A stretch of DNA of 64,000 nucleotides from CAITJF01 sp032654645 (GTDB taxonomy: Bacteria; Pseudomonadota; Gammaproteobacteria; Burkholderiales; Gallionellaceae). Position 1 is the first letter of the stretch. The number at the start of each line of letters is the position of its first letter. Below the pieces are notes generated by a model. The model was not told the DNA's origin. It made no database searches and was given only the letters and a program-made list of their open reading frames with translations. The stretch lies in the NCBI GenBank assembly GCA_032654645.1, contig JAULAW010000002.1:17170-81169 (forward strand), given 5' to 3'. A program made the position numbers and the translations under genes. This document shows, piece by piece, positions 43,082 to 51,839 of this stretch.

Positions 43082-44311
43082 TCACGCCAAACCGCCTGCG
43101 TGCAACGGGACAACCTTCGCGCCCACTTCTATCGAATCCAAATAATCCGCCCAGTGCTGCATCATGCGCTTGCGTTCGGGCAGATACTCCGCCCGGTTAT
43201 ACGCGCCCCGCACTTCGTTGCGTTCGCAGTGGGCGAGCTGGCGCTCGATCACGTCAGGCTTGAACCCGGTTTCGTTGAGGATGGTGGAAGCCACCGCACG
43301 GAAGCCGTGGCCGGTCATCTTGCCTTTGTAGCCCAAGCGGTAGAGGGCGAACAGCATGGTGTTATTGCTGATGGGTTTGTCCCGGTTGCGACCGGGGAAC
43401 ACGAAGCGGCTACCGCAGGATATTTCCTTGAGTTCGGCCAGTATGGCAAGCGCCTGCCGTGCCAGCGGTACAACGTGCTCGGCTTTCATCTTCATGCGCC
43501 CGGCAGGGATGATCCACAAGGCGTTTCCCAAATCAAACTCGCCCCACTCCGCGCCTATCAGTTCGTTGGTGCGCACAAAGGTTTGCGCCAGCAGTTGCAG
43601 GGCGAGGCGGGTTTGCTTGTCACCGGTTTCGTCATACTTGGCAATGGCGCGCAACAGGTCAGGCAGCTCTTCGGGGCGGACGGCGGATTGATGCTGCAAT
43701 ACATGCGGGGTGAGCGCGCCGCGCAGGTCGGTGGAGAGGTTGCGGGTGCAGCGCCCGGTGGCGATGCCGTAGCGGAAAACTTGCCCGCATATCTGTAACA
43801 CCCTGTGCGCGAGGTCGTGCGCGCCGCGAGATTCTATCTTGCGGATGGATTCCAGCAGCTCCGGCGCTTCTATCTGGCCTATCGGTCGTTTGCCAAGTAC
43901 AGGAAAGATGCTGAGTTCGAGCAGCCGCTTCACTCTGTTGGCATGGTGCGCAACCCATTTAATTTTTTGCTTGCCGTGCCACTCAAGGGCGACGGCCTCG
44001 AAGGAGTTTTCTGCCGCGAGCTTTTTGCGCAGGATTGTGGCCTTGCGTTCGGCGGAGGGATCGAGATCGGCTTGCAGTTGCTTGCGTAGCTCATCGCGCT
44101 TTTTCCGCGCATCGCTCAAGCTGACTTTTGGATATACACCAACAGAGAGGGATTTTTCCTTGCCTACCTGCCAGTAACGCATCCGCCAATACTTCCGGCC
44201 ATCCAGGTAAACCCACAGGTAAAGACCGTCGCCATCGTGGAGCTTGCGGATACCCGCCCCATTGCTGGTGGCGTTCTTGCATTCGGCAGCAGATAACAGG
44301 TTGGTGGCCAT
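43082..44311 (-). CDS. P4-type tyrosine integrase of the tRNA-Cys island
   Basis: About 409 residues from the ATG at 44311, which has CAGGAG upstream; a longer reading to 44377 is rejected. The N-terminal DUF4102-like arm-binding domain (IRKLHDGDGLYLWVYLDGRKYWRMRYW), the core-binding domain, then the catalytic set: Arg in FVRTNELIGAEW, HGFRAVAST (HxxR), and Tyr in NEVRGAYNRAEYL. It lies beside the tRNA-Cys 3' end, reading away from it, as in P4-type islands. Confidence 0.93.
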   Translation of the reverse strand: MATNLLSAAECKNATSNGAGIRKLHDGDGLYLWVYLDGRKYWRMRYWQVGKEKSLSVGVYPKVSLSDARKKRDELRKQLQADLDPSAERKATILRKKLAAENSFEAVALEWHGKQKIKWVAHHANRVKRLLELSIFPVLGKRPIGQIEAPELLESIRKIESRGAHDLAHRVLQICGQVFRYGIATGRCTRNLSTDLRGALTPHVLQHQSAVRPEELPDLLRAIAKYDETGDKQTRLALQLLAQTFVRTNELIGAEWGEFDLGNALWIIPAGRMKMKAEHVVPLARQALAILAELKEISCGSRFVFPGRNRDKPISNNTMLFALYRLGYKGKMTGHGFRAVASTILNETGFKPDVIERQLAHCERNEVRGAYNRAEYLPERKRMMQHWADYLDSIEVGAKVVPLHAGGLA

Positions 44312-44312
44312 T

Positions 44313-44391
44313 GTGGTAACTCCTGACCGTGGTAATTTATTACTACGAAACTTACCACGGTTTAAGCCCAGATGCAATAGGATGTTACCAC
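44313..44391. promoter_or_regulatory. Integrase arm-type sites, tRNA end (candidate)
   Basis: Four TTACCAC-type sites: GTGGTAAC (44313-44320), CGTGGTAA (44328-44335), TTACCACG (44352-44359) and GTTACCAC (44384-44391). Two face each way. The same core appears twice at the far end (30644-30664). This stretch also holds the integrase promoter. Confidence 0.5.
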
Positions 44392-44449
44392 ACTACACTG
44401 GACTACCTACCCACCCTAACACCGCGTATTTACTTGGTTTTCAGGACGC

Positions 44450-44488
44450 TACCGGGCGAGTTAGGATGTGGAATTGGAGGCGGGGGTC
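44450..44488. repeat. Island attachment site at tRNA-Cys
   Basis: Direct-repeat partner of 30544-30581. It begins TACCGGGCGAGTTAGGATGTG and runs into the last 14 bases of the tRNA-Cys gene, so the island insertion preserves a complete tRNA. Confidence 0.85.
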
Positions 44489-44548
44489 GGAATCGAACCG
44501 GCGTCTACGGATTTGCAATCCGCTGCATAACCATTTTGCTACCCCGCC
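44475..44548 (-). tRNA. tRNA-Cys (anticodon GCA)
   Basis: A 74-nt cloverleaf: acceptor GGCGGGG pairing with CCCCGCC, T-arm GGTTCGATTCC, anticodon loop TTGCAAA (GCA), discriminator T with encoded CCA. It is intact and serves as the island integration site at its 3' end. Confidence 0.97.
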
Positions 44549-44570
44549 GTACTGAAAGTTACCGGGAGCG

Positions 44571-44600
44571 AAAAATTAAGGGAAAGCAAAGCGCTTTCCC
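44571..44600 (-). terminator. Hairpin between tRNA-Gly and tRNA-Cys
   Basis: Minus strand: an 8-bp stem GGGAAAGC/GCTTTCCC with a 5-nt loop, followed by TTAATTTTT. It looks like a rho-independent terminator after tRNA-Gly, or a processing hairpin if both tRNAs share a transcript. Confidence 0.6.
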
Positions 44601-44607
44601 ATAAAAT

Positions 44608-44683
<76 letters not shown>

Positions 44684-44851
44684 AAAAACGAAGTTCGCAT
44701 TATAGGGATATAGAAAGCAGTGTCAAGAAAAACGGTGTAGATGCACTTGATACAGGCAGTCATGTCTCCGCCACTATGAAGGGTATCGCTGTATAATCGA
44801 CCAATGAGTGATGAGTCCTTTGACTCATACATATCAACCTTGCTCCATCAT

Positions 44852-44943
44852 GCCCGGGTGGTGAAATTGGTAGACACAACGGACTTAAAATCCGTCGCTT
44901 GGGTAAAACCAGCGTACCGGTTCGATTCCGGTTCCGGGCACCA
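44852..44943 (+). tRNA. tRNA-Leu (anticodon TAA)
   Basis: A 92-nt type II tRNA: acceptor GCCCGGG/CCGGGC, anticodon loop CTTAAAA (TAA), long variable arm, T-arm CGGTTCGATTCCG, encoded CCA. It lies on the opposite strand to the other two tRNAs and ends 200 bp from a conjugation-gene remnant. Confidence 0.96.
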
Positions 44944-45031
44944 AACCTTGTAAATACGCCACATTCATGTGTTTTACGCTTGTAAACGCTTTCATACTTT
45001 AACATCCATTTGCAACGTTTTGCCAGACCAA

Positions 45032-45093
45032 GTCTGACAAAAATCTGACAAATGCTGACAGCCCTTGCTAGTCATATGAGCTATTTGTCAGAC
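45032..45093. repeat. GTCTGACAAA repeats beside tRNA-Leu
   Basis: GTCTGACAAA (45032-45041), then ATCTGACAAA and a degenerate GCTGACAG direct copy, and the exact inverse TTTGTCAGAC (45084-45093). This may be a hairpin, or integrase arm sites left from an element once integrated at tRNA-Leu. No gene in 44944-45141. Confidence 0.4.
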
Positions 45094-45141
45094 TAAATCC
45101 ACACATGCAGAATTCTGATGTGCGCCGCAGATCAATTGCGA

Positions 45142-46902
45142 TCAATCCAACACAATGGCTTGGGAAGATGCACAAGGTACTAATGATTGCGCATCATCTA
45201 TCTTGATGGCATCAGCGCTGGCCGAGGCGGAAGTTCCTGCCACAACATCAACCTGCACCGCCTCCAGCGTCTTGCTTACCCTGAGCGGGCGTATCGAAAC
45301 AAATTTCGGCAAGCCATCACCATAAACAACCGAAACGCGCGGCGGCAAATTCAGCAGCATGTTGACATCAATGTAGCACCTCTCAGCCTGCCGGATGGCG
45401 CGCTCGCCCATCACGGTTTCAGCTTGCGCAATATTCATCTCGATTTTCCGGGTCTCATCATCTACCTGAATTGTGCCGCTCATCGCCGCCAGCCATTCTG
45501 CCGTGGCCGGGTTCATTACACGGTAGCAGATTTTAATGCGGCAATTTTCCACCACGGCATCCACCACCGCGTCGGGGTTCAAGTCTTTCGAGCAATCGCG
45601 CAAATCGCCCAAGCTCTGGTGTGCCAGCACCAGATGGACGCCCTTGTCGCGCGCCGCACCCAACCCTTCCAGCGCCGGGCGGGATAGGTGATACTTCACC
45701 TCGTCCAAGACGATGCAAACCGGTCGCAAGCCACCGGCAATGCGGTCACGACGTTCGGCAAGTTGTATCAGCCGCACCAGCAAAAAGCGCTGCACCGTTT
45801 TGATGATGTCGTTCCGCATCGAACCCACGAAATATACACACCCGCCTTCCTCGATCACTTGGGCCAGATCAACACCTCCAGAAATTGCGTTAATGCTTGG
45901 CGTCTCGGCCAGCTCACGCAGTCGCCCGGCAAATTTCTCAGCCCCAGTGTTCGGGTCGTGCAGCACCTCGCGGCGCGCGGCATATACTTGCGCAATATTC
46001 AGATTTTGCGAGGCCATCAGCTTTGCCGTTGCCTGAGCCTCGCGCCGGTCGGCTATTCCGTAGAAGTCGCTGGCATCGCCCTTCTCGGTCAAACCGAACC
46101 CTGCCTGGAAAAGCTCGAATATCTCCTCCTCCGTCGCACCCGAGAACGGATTGAGCTGAGCGCCGTTCGGGCGGTTCAAGTTCACGAAGTGGAATGGCTT
46201 GCCCGCACGCTGCGCGGCATGGCGCATAACATGGGGCGCCCATTCGTCATTTTTGGGATCGCAGTAGAACACGGATTCACCCCGCTCCATAAACTGTGCC
46301 GCCATCAGACATAGCGACACTCCCTTGCCCGCACCAGTGGTGCCTACAACCTGAATGTGAGGCACAGATGCGCTTTTCGGGAGGTTGATGTAAACCGGCT
46401 TCCTGTTTTCATCGAGCCCGAGGAAAACACCTTTTTTGTGGCTGATGAATGTCACTGGGTCAAAATCAATCGAGGCCTGCGGCAAGAATTTTGCAATCTC
46501 GCGCACATCGCTTTTGCGGTTCCGCTCCAGCGCTGTAGTTTTTTTGAAGCGCACCAGCACGGTATTGATGCGCGGGGTGATGAGTCGCAACCAAAACACA
46601 GCCATGAATATCCCGCCGATCCACAGCCCAAGCCAGGCTTGTGCATCATCAACTGGAATCGGAATCGGCTGAAACTCAAACCAAGAAAGCGTCCAATTCG
46701 TTGCGTAAAAGAAAGCTGGCGGGATAAGCGACACACCGCCAAGAATCCAGAATAACGACCGCATGCGGCTCTCCGGTTTCAAGTTGAATACGAAAACAAA
46801 GAATGCAGACATCCAACCGAGCTTTACAAAAAAATTGAGCGCCAGTTGTTCAGCGGCAAAAATTTGCGCCGCCAAGTTTGCGAATAATGGATGCTCAATC
46901 AT
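45142..46902 (-). CDS. TraD/TraG-type conjugative coupling ATPase
   Basis: About 586 residues from the ATG at 46902 (MIEHPLFANL), which has GGGGGA upstream. Three or four N-terminal transmembrane segments (residues about 20-110), then a cytoplasmic VirD4/TraD-like ATPase: Walker A VVGTTGAGKGVSL (about 185-197), Walker B VCIVLDEVKYHLS, and LVLAHQSLGDL in the TraM-recognition region. Couples the relaxosome to a type IV secretion channel. No relaxase or T4SS genes are in the window, so it is a remnant or the end of a larger deleted element. Confidence 0.85.
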   Translation of the reverse strand: MIEHPLFANLAAQIFAAEQLALNFFVKLGWMSAFFVFVFNLKPESRMRSLFWILGGVSLIPPAFFYATNWTLSWFEFQPIPIPVDDAQAWLGLWIGGIFMAVFWLRLITPRINTVLVRFKKTTALERNRKSDVREIAKFLPQASIDFDPVTFISHKKGVFLGLDENRKPVYINLPKSASVPHIQVVGTTGAGKGVSLCLMAAQFMERGESVFYCDPKNDEWAPHVMRHAAQRAGKPFHFVNLNRPNGAQLNPFSGATEEEIFELFQAGFGLTEKGDASDFYGIADRREAQATAKLMASQNLNIAQVYAARREVLHDPNTGAEKFAGRLRELAETPSINAISGGVDLAQVIEEGGCVYFVGSMRNDIIKTVQRFLLVRLIQLAERRDRIAGGLRPVCIVLDEVKYHLSRPALEGLGAARDKGVHLVLAHQSLGDLRDCSKDLNPDAVVDAVVENCRIKICYRVMNPATAEWLAAMSGTIQVDDETRKIEMNIAQAETVMGERAIRQAERCYIDVNMLLNLPPRVSVVYGDGLPKFVSIRPLRVSKTLEAVQVDVVAGTSASASADAIKIDDAQSLVPCASSQAIVLD

Positions 46903-47126
46903 TTCAACATCCCCCAACTGAACCAAATCAATAGGCAAGCCACAAAAAAACAGTGGAGGTACAAAAAATACCGCTTATGACAGGGCTTATACCCAACTGG
47001 CTCGGCAAAATATTTGCCGTCCTCGCGCCTTATAAATTCATCCCATCTTTTCCTTGCCGCGCACAATTTGTTCAAAATCGCTTTCATGCCGAACCACCTT
47101 CCATATTTCGAGTTACGAGAATTCAT
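46899..47126 (-). CDS. Small membrane-anchored protein ahead of coupling ATPase
   Basis: About 75 residues if started at MNSRNSKYGRWFGM (47126), with one C-terminal transmembrane helix (RYFLYLHCFFVACLLIWFSWGML). Its stop overlaps the coupling-protein start (ATGA). The start is uncertain; M14 (47087) is an alternative. Unknown function, probably a conjugation accessory protein. Confidence 0.5.
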   Translation of the reverse strand: MNSRNSKYGRWFGMKAILNKLCAARKRWDEFIRREDGKYFAEPVGYKPCHKRYFLYLHCFFVACLLIWFSWGMLK

Positions 47127-47246
47127 TTTGCCGCAGCTTGCAAAAAACCTTATTTGTTGCGGCCACCTTTTTATCCAGCCTCGATCTCTGCTGGAAAAAC
47201 AGGGGGGTGCCAACTCCCCCGTTTCCCATATCTCAAGCATTTGCCC
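47127..47246. other. Short gap, no gene seen
   Basis: Sequence between the radC fragment and the small membrane protein. No coding or regulatory feature is supported. Confidence 0.3.
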
Positions 47247-47468
47247 TTAAATCAGGCCGCGTTCCGCAAAGCTCATGCAATCCGTCCCTGCCACGATGAA
47301 GTGATCCAGCGCCCTCACGTCCACCAAAGAAAGCGCCTGCTTTAGCGCAGTGGTAAGCATCTCGTCAGACCTGCTCGGCTCGCATACTCCGCTCGGATGA
47401 TTGTGGGCGAATATGACGGCAGCGGCGTTATGGTGCAGCGCACGCTTCACGACTTCGCGGGGGTACAC
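47247..47468 (-). pseudogene. RadC/JAB-domain protein, C-terminal fragment
   Basis: The 73 residues contain the JAMM/MPN-like zinc motif HNHPSGVCEPSRSD and the usual ending DHFIVAGTDCMSFAERGLI. The N-terminal two thirds are missing: the reading starts at the junction with the hsdM fragment. RadC-like proteins are common on conjugative islands; this one is truncated. Confidence 0.85.
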
Positions 47469-48255
47469 CTACATAACGCCCTGCATTGAGACTCCAGCCT
47501 TGCGTTTCAATTTCGGCAAGGGTGGCGGCTTTGCACAGGCCGGGTATGTCGGCATAGCTTGGCTTTTTGCCAAACACCTCTACCAGTTTTGCCTTGGCTT
47601 CCTCCCCGCCCAAGGTGGTGTCCGGGGCTTCGCAGCGATACAGGCGGACAATGTTGGCGATGAAGCCGATCTGCGCATCAGCCCAATCGCGATGCGCTCG
47701 ATCAATCTGGCGGTAGATGTGGCGGGCATCAATGAAGAGGATGCTGTCGGCGCGCGAAACCCCTCCCAGCCTCCCCTTGTCAGGGGAGGAGCTTTTACCA
47801 TTGTCGAGGAACCATAGCGTGCATGGCAGCGTGACGGTGTAGAACATGTTGGGGCCGACGGCGACCATCACGTCCACGGCGCGGGCTTCGATCAACTGTT
47901 TGCGGATTTCCTGTTCGCTGCTGCGCGCGTCAGAGGCGGAATTCGCCATGACGAATCCGGCGCGACCCGAGGAGTTCAGGCTGGAATAGAACAGTTGTAT
48001 CCACAGCATGTTGGCGTTGTCGGTACGCGGCACGCCGAAGGGGAAGCGGCGGCCTGCGCCCACGTCCGAGGCCAGCCTGTCCTTGTCCACGGCGTTGACG
48101 TTGAACGGCGGATTGGCGAGAACAAAGTCGAATTTGCCGACGGCTTCGTGCGGGTCGTCGTAGTAGCTGTTGATGTGGCCGCCGTGGCGGATGTCGCCTT
48201 CGAGGCCGTGGATGGCGAGGTTCATGCGCGCCAGGCGTCCGGTGCAAATTCTCAT
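47428..48255 (-). pseudogene. Type I restriction methylase HsdM, internal fragment
   Basis: About 265 residues of HsdM remain. The catalytic motif IV is intact (FDFVLANPPFNVN), with SSSGRAGFVMANSASDARSSEQEIRKQ and the late WSLNAGRYVGV segment. The N-terminus is lost at 48255, where repeat DNA of the IS21-side region begins. The C-terminus is fused out of frame into radC near 47465. Not expected to be functional. No hsdS or hsdR is present. Confidence 0.85.
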
Positions 48256-48507
48256 ACCAACTGACCGCCATTCTCATTGCATCTGACCAATTATTCCCTT
48301 AATCATTGCCCAGTGAACCCATACTGACCTGTTCTTTCCATATTGACCGCTTGGCTGCTGATCGCCGTCGGTACCGATGCTGACCACAATTCTCATTACC
48401 GTTGACCAACTATTTCCTTAACCATTGCTCAGTGAACTCTTACTGACCAGTTCTTCCCATATTGACCACTTAACTGCTGATCGCCAACGTTTTCGATGCC
48501 GACCACA
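48248..48507. repeat. 119-bp tandem repeat with multiple TGACC sites
   Basis: Two copies of exactly 119 bp (48270-48388 and 48389-48507), roughly 80% alike, preceded by a 22-bp partial copy (48248-48269). Each begins ATTCTCAT and carries several (A/C/T)TGACC or near-TGACC pentamers. IS21-family ends are known to carry repeated IstA-binding sites, so this is probably the istB-side end of the IS21 element; the exact boundary is unresolved. Confidence 0.6.
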
Positions 48508-48637
48508 CTTGGGTATGCCAAATAATATAATTGCCTGATTTTCACATTCGGCGATGGTGATATCGCAAGGAATATCAAGCGAAACGGCGCTAGTTTATTT
48601 TCTGGCACCGTCTATCGTTGAGTGATGTTGCAGATGG

Positions 48638-48841
48638 TCAGAATGTATCTTTGGTAGCCACGACGGGATTGATCAAAACGATATTGTGACGGGAACGTTC
48701 GTCGTAATAGCGACGAATCTGTTCGCCGTATCGGGTTTCGAAGTCCGTCGTAAAGACCTGCAGGAAGTCGAGTATTTCGACCGCAGCCTCGTCAGAGAGC
48801 GGTCGCAGTGGAATGCATTGATAGCAAAGTTCTGAGCACAT
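48638..48841 (-). CDS. Small transposon accessory protein (IS21 side)
   Basis: A 67-residue protein 57 bp downstream of istB. Its PLSDEAAVEILDFLQVFTTD-FETRYGEQIRRYYDE core resembles the protein at 27841-28038 downstream of a different transposon ATPase. Recurrence in two unrelated two-gene transposons supports real coding. Function unknown. Confidence 0.6.
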   Translation of the reverse strand: MCSELCYQCIPLRPLSDEAAVEILDFLQVFTTDFETRYGEQIRRYYDERSRHNIVLINPVVATKDTF

Positions 48842-48898
48842 AGTTTTCCTCGATGAATGACCGACAGCCCGGCGTAGTGTGGAGTGGGCAGATTACAA

Positions 48899-49648
48899 CT
48901 AAGATTTTTCCGTATTGATGCCTCGTTGCTTACGAATTGAATCACCTTTGATTTCGATTCGGTGGGCCGAGTGGACGATGCGATCGAGTATGGCGTCAGC
49001 CACTGTTGGTTCCCCAATCCGATCATGCCATCCATCAACCGTATGCTGACTGGTAAGAATCAGGGAATTCTTTCCGGAGCGATCATCTACAAGCTCCAAT
49101 ATCTCGCGGGCTGATGCGGCATCCATGGGCGCCATTAGCCAATCATCAAGCATGATCACTGAGGTACGTGCAAGCTGCGCACGAAATTTGGCCAACGAGC
49201 CGTCACCTTTTGCAACAGATAGCTGCTCAATGAGCCTTGAAAGCCGAAAATATCGCACCGATTTACCACGACGGCATATCTGATTCCCCAGTGCGCACGC
49301 CATCCATGATTTACCGGCACCTGTTGCCCCGGTGATGATGACATTCTGGCCAGCCTCCACCCAGTTGCAGTTGGCGAGTGACATAATCAAGGAGCGATCA
49401 AGTTTTCGCGAAGGATCGTAATCAATGTTCTCTATACACGCAGTTGATTCCTTGAGCTTTGCATCTTTTAGCAGCCGAGATAGCTTCTTTGTTTCGCGTG
49501 ACGACAGTTCTGCATCCACCAGCAAGCCAAGCCGATCTTCAAACGACAAAGCTTGTACAGCAGTTTGGCCGAGCTGAATATCCAGCGCATTGACCATACC
49601 AAAGAGACGCAGTTCACGCAGGCCACCAATTGTTTGTTGAATTAGCAT
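48899..49648 (-). CDS. istB: IS21-family helper ATPase IstB
   Basis: A 249-residue DnaA/DnaC-like AAA+ ATPase with Walker A IITGATGAGKSW (105-116) and Walker B SVIMLDDW. It assists IstA in target capture. It starts 8 bp after istA. Confidence 0.95.
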   Translation of the reverse strand: MLIQQTIGGLRELRLFGMVNALDIQLGQTAVQALSFEDRLGLLVDAELSSRETKKLSRLLKDAKLKESTACIENIDYDPSRKLDRSLIMSLANCNWVEAGQNVIITGATGAGKSWMACALGNQICRRGKSVRYFRLSRLIEQLSVAKGDGSLAKFRAQLARTSVIMLDDWLMAPMDAASAREILELVDDRSGKNSLILTSQHTVDGWHDRIGEPTVADAILDRIVHSAHRIEIKGDSIRKQRGINTEKS

Positions 49649-49656
49649 TTGTCCTC

Positions 49657-51192
49657 CTATTTAAAATAATTTGAGCCGCGAATATTTTCGTGCACTGGCG
49701 GGCTCGGTCGTTCTAGATCACTATTCGAGGCAACCAGTCTGATATTTGTTTTGTCCCGCCCTGTGCGGATAATTGAACGAATGCTCGATAGTGTTGGTGA
49801 ATTAATTTGAAGGGCAACGGCTGCAGCCGACTCAAGTCGCTCCAAGCCATTGATCTTGCCTTCGTCAACCAGTGCGACGCATGTGCGAAATCCGCCTTCT
49901 GGATGCGGCTTATTTTCTAGCAGGTGGCGAAATATTTTTTCCGTCGCCTCGCCGACAGATTGGCCCCAAGCAATAAGACGAGTAGATGACCACTCTGAAT
50001 AATGCTGATGGGCGGCTGGCATACACTCGCGGTTGATTGCTTGCTCCCCTGGGGTGTATAACCTGGCGTAACTTGCGACACGACGGTTCTTACAGAAGAT
50101 TTCAACCGTTGTTGCTGTAGCGCGTATATCCACCTGCTGATCAATCAAGCTGTGTGGCACCATATACCCACACTCACTAAATTCAACAATATAACCGAGG
50201 CCGACACGCACGTGGATCTTCCACTCTGCATATTCATAAGGTTGTGATGGTAAAGGTTTCAACGCTGCCTTATCGATTTTTTCGAACAATTCAGAACGTG
50301 TGCCACGAATTTTCTTGAACGGGCGGCTGTTGAAAACTTCGAGCAACTCGCGAATTGCAACATTTGCTTCAGCCAAGCTATAGAAGATGCGATTACGGAG
50401 CACAGCCAAAATCCACATCTGGACGATCCGCACGCCCACTTCCACTTTGGCTTTGTCCTTTGGTTTTTTTGGCCTGGCTGGAATAATTACTGTGCCGTAG
50501 TGCCTAGCAAAGTCCACAAACTGAGGATTGAGTTTAATTTTACCTTTACTGTTTTGAAGGACAGCAGATTTGAGGTTGTCTGGCACTATCATGGATGGAA
50601 CCCCGCCAAAATACGCAAGTGCGTTCGTATTTGCCAGAAGCCAGTCTTCAACTTGTTGTGATCGGCCAGCCTCAACATAAGTTTTGCTGGATGCTCCCAT
50701 AACCGCTACGTATATCTCGGCCATAGAAATCTCGCCTGTTTCACGATTTGTTATGGGGATGCGCTTTCCGGAATAATCAACAAACATTTTCTCGCCAGCG
50801 CGGTGCGCCTGGCGCATTGTGATATTCAATTTTCGAGCCCAACGAACATACATGCGCGCGACATGAGTGTATGAATATCCATCTGGATGTTTGGCCCGAT
50901 ACTCTTGCCAGAGGATTTCCAAGGTGACGCCACGGATCTTGAGTTCATTATGAATGTACTCAAAATCGGGTTGGGGCTTACGCTCATCACATCCAAGGGG
51001 GCGGGCATTAAAACTTGACTCAAGGGCGTTATCGTCCATCGACTCAAGCTGCTCAAGCGTGAAGTTTTTATCTAACCGAATCCGATCATAGCGGCCAACG
51101 GTATTGTGGCTGATGCCGAGAGCTTCGCCAATTTGGCGATAGCTCATGCTATTTGCAAACAGAACGCGAATAATTTCGCGAATGGTACGCAT
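49657..51192 (-). CDS. istA: IS21-family transposase IstA
   Basis: A 511-residue DDE transposase from the ATG at 51192, which has a near-perfect AAGGAGG upstream. Helix-turn-helix MSYRQIGEALGISHNTVGRY, then catalytic D (FVDYSGKRI), D (IVPDNLKSAV) and E (KPKDKAKVEVGV). All three are intact, so the element may still be active. Confidence 0.95.
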   Translation of the reverse strand: MRTIREIIRVLFANSMSYRQIGEALGISHNTVGRYDRIRLDKNFTLEQLESMDDNALESSFNARPLGCDERKPQPDFEYIHNELKIRGVTLEILWQEYRAKHPDGYSYTHVARMYVRWARKLNITMRQAHRAGEKMFVDYSGKRIPITNRETGEISMAEIYVAVMGASSKTYVEAGRSQQVEDWLLANTNALAYFGGVPSMIVPDNLKSAVLQNSKGKIKLNPQFVDFARHYGTVIIPARPKKPKDKAKVEVGVRIVQMWILAVLRNRIFYSLAEANVAIRELLEVFNSRPFKKIRGTRSELFEKIDKAALKPLPSQPYEYAEWKIHVRVGLGYIVEFSECGYMVPHSLIDQQVDIRATATTVEIFCKNRRVASYARLYTPGEQAINRECMPAAHQHYSEWSSTRLIAWGQSVGEATEKIFRHLLENKPHPEGGFRTCVALVDEGKINGLERLESAAAVALQINSPTLSSIRSIIRTGRDKTNIRLVASNSDLERPSPPVHENIRGSNYFK

Positions 51193-51415
51193 TCTTGCCT
51201 CCTTGAAACAAACCAGAATTTTGATAGCACACCAGCCGAGGATTGGCCGTAGTGCCACCAGTTCCAAGGTGAGAAATTTTCACCTTGACACGAGACGGAG
51301 CAGAAGGCAGAATGGGAACATCAGGTGGCGAACTTGATGCATCATAGAAACGGCTGGGGTTTTCAGACCTTGGCCGTTTTGCTTTTAAGCTCCCGTCGTT
51401 TCTAACTAACAGATG

Positions 51416-51751
51416 TCACGGGTTCATGGTGATTTCTCCTTTCCTTCCTTTCATTGCTACGTGTTGGTTGCTCGCGTTTGTCATGCCCAAACGAGCTTCA
51501 TTTTTTCTTCTATTAAGCAACCAGTTCGTAATTTCGTCAGCAATGCCCTGTTTGATCCCCAAACGTACTGCAATCTGGTGAGATTGTCCGCGCAGGCACT
51601 TTTTGCGCCCGCCGAGGATGTCAAAAACCAGGTTGGCTGAAAATCCGTTTTCGCGCGCCCACTCACTTATGCTTTTCCCTCGTGCTATAAATTCTGCCCG
51701 AGCTTCCGCTAGGCTTTTCACAGGTTCTGACCTATCATTATTCTTAAGCAT
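51416..51751 (-). CDS. Mu-like phage Ner/Cro-type DNA-binding protein
   Basis: About 111 residues with a helix-turn-helix core (GKSISEWARENGFSANLVFDILGGRKKCLRGQSHQIAVRLGI), typical of the early regulator next to the transposase in Mu/B3-like transposable phages. It is divergent from a repressor-like gene. What should follow is a phage transposase gene, but the IS21 element starts there instead. The start may be 51763 or 51751. Confidence 0.75.
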   Translation of the reverse strand: MLKNNDRSEPVKSLAEARAEFIARGKSISEWARENGFSANLVFDILGGRKKCLRGQSHQIAVRLGIKQGIADEITNWLLNRRKNEARLGMTNASNQHVAMKGRKGEITMNP

Positions 51752-51799
51752 GTTTGCTGGCACCTTTTGAGTGATTCAGAGTTGATAGGAGTGATTATC

Positions 51800-51813
51800 C
51801 GTACTATGGTACG
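51800..51813. promoter_or_regulatory. Operator candidate of the phage switch
   Basis: CGTAC-TATG-GTACG, a 5-bp-arm palindrome in the 88-bp divergent gap between the Ner-like gene and the repressor-like gene, with a GTTGA/TCAAC pair outside it. The position fits a repressor/Ner operator. Confidence 0.45.
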
Positions 51814-51839
51814 CATTGTCAACACTAAAAGGCGATTTA

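Larger units (their letters stand above)
30544..44488. mobile_element. Genomic island integrated at tRNA-Cys
   Basis: A 13.9-kb insert bounded by direct repeats (30544-30581 and 44450-44488) that include the tRNA-Cys 3' end. The P4-type integrase gene lies beside the intact tRNA, and TTACCAC-type sites occur at both ends. Cargo: type III restriction-modification genes, a three-gene HD/unknown/SLOG operon, a second recombinase with its helix-turn-helix partner, AlpA, a putative replication or DNA-binding protein with 43-bp repeats, and a coiled-coil protein. Confidence 0.85.
48248..51415 (-). mobile_element. IS21-family insertion sequence (approximate limits)
   Basis: istA and istB in order, with a small third protein and a repeat-rich end. 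The left limit is placed where hsdM homology stops, the right limit where the phage gene begins. Terminal inverted repeats and target duplication could not be resolved by eye. Confidence 0.6.

Noticed and set aside
44760..45005. 81-residue minus-strand frame across tRNA-Leu
   Set aside because: It is antisense to a clear tRNA gene.
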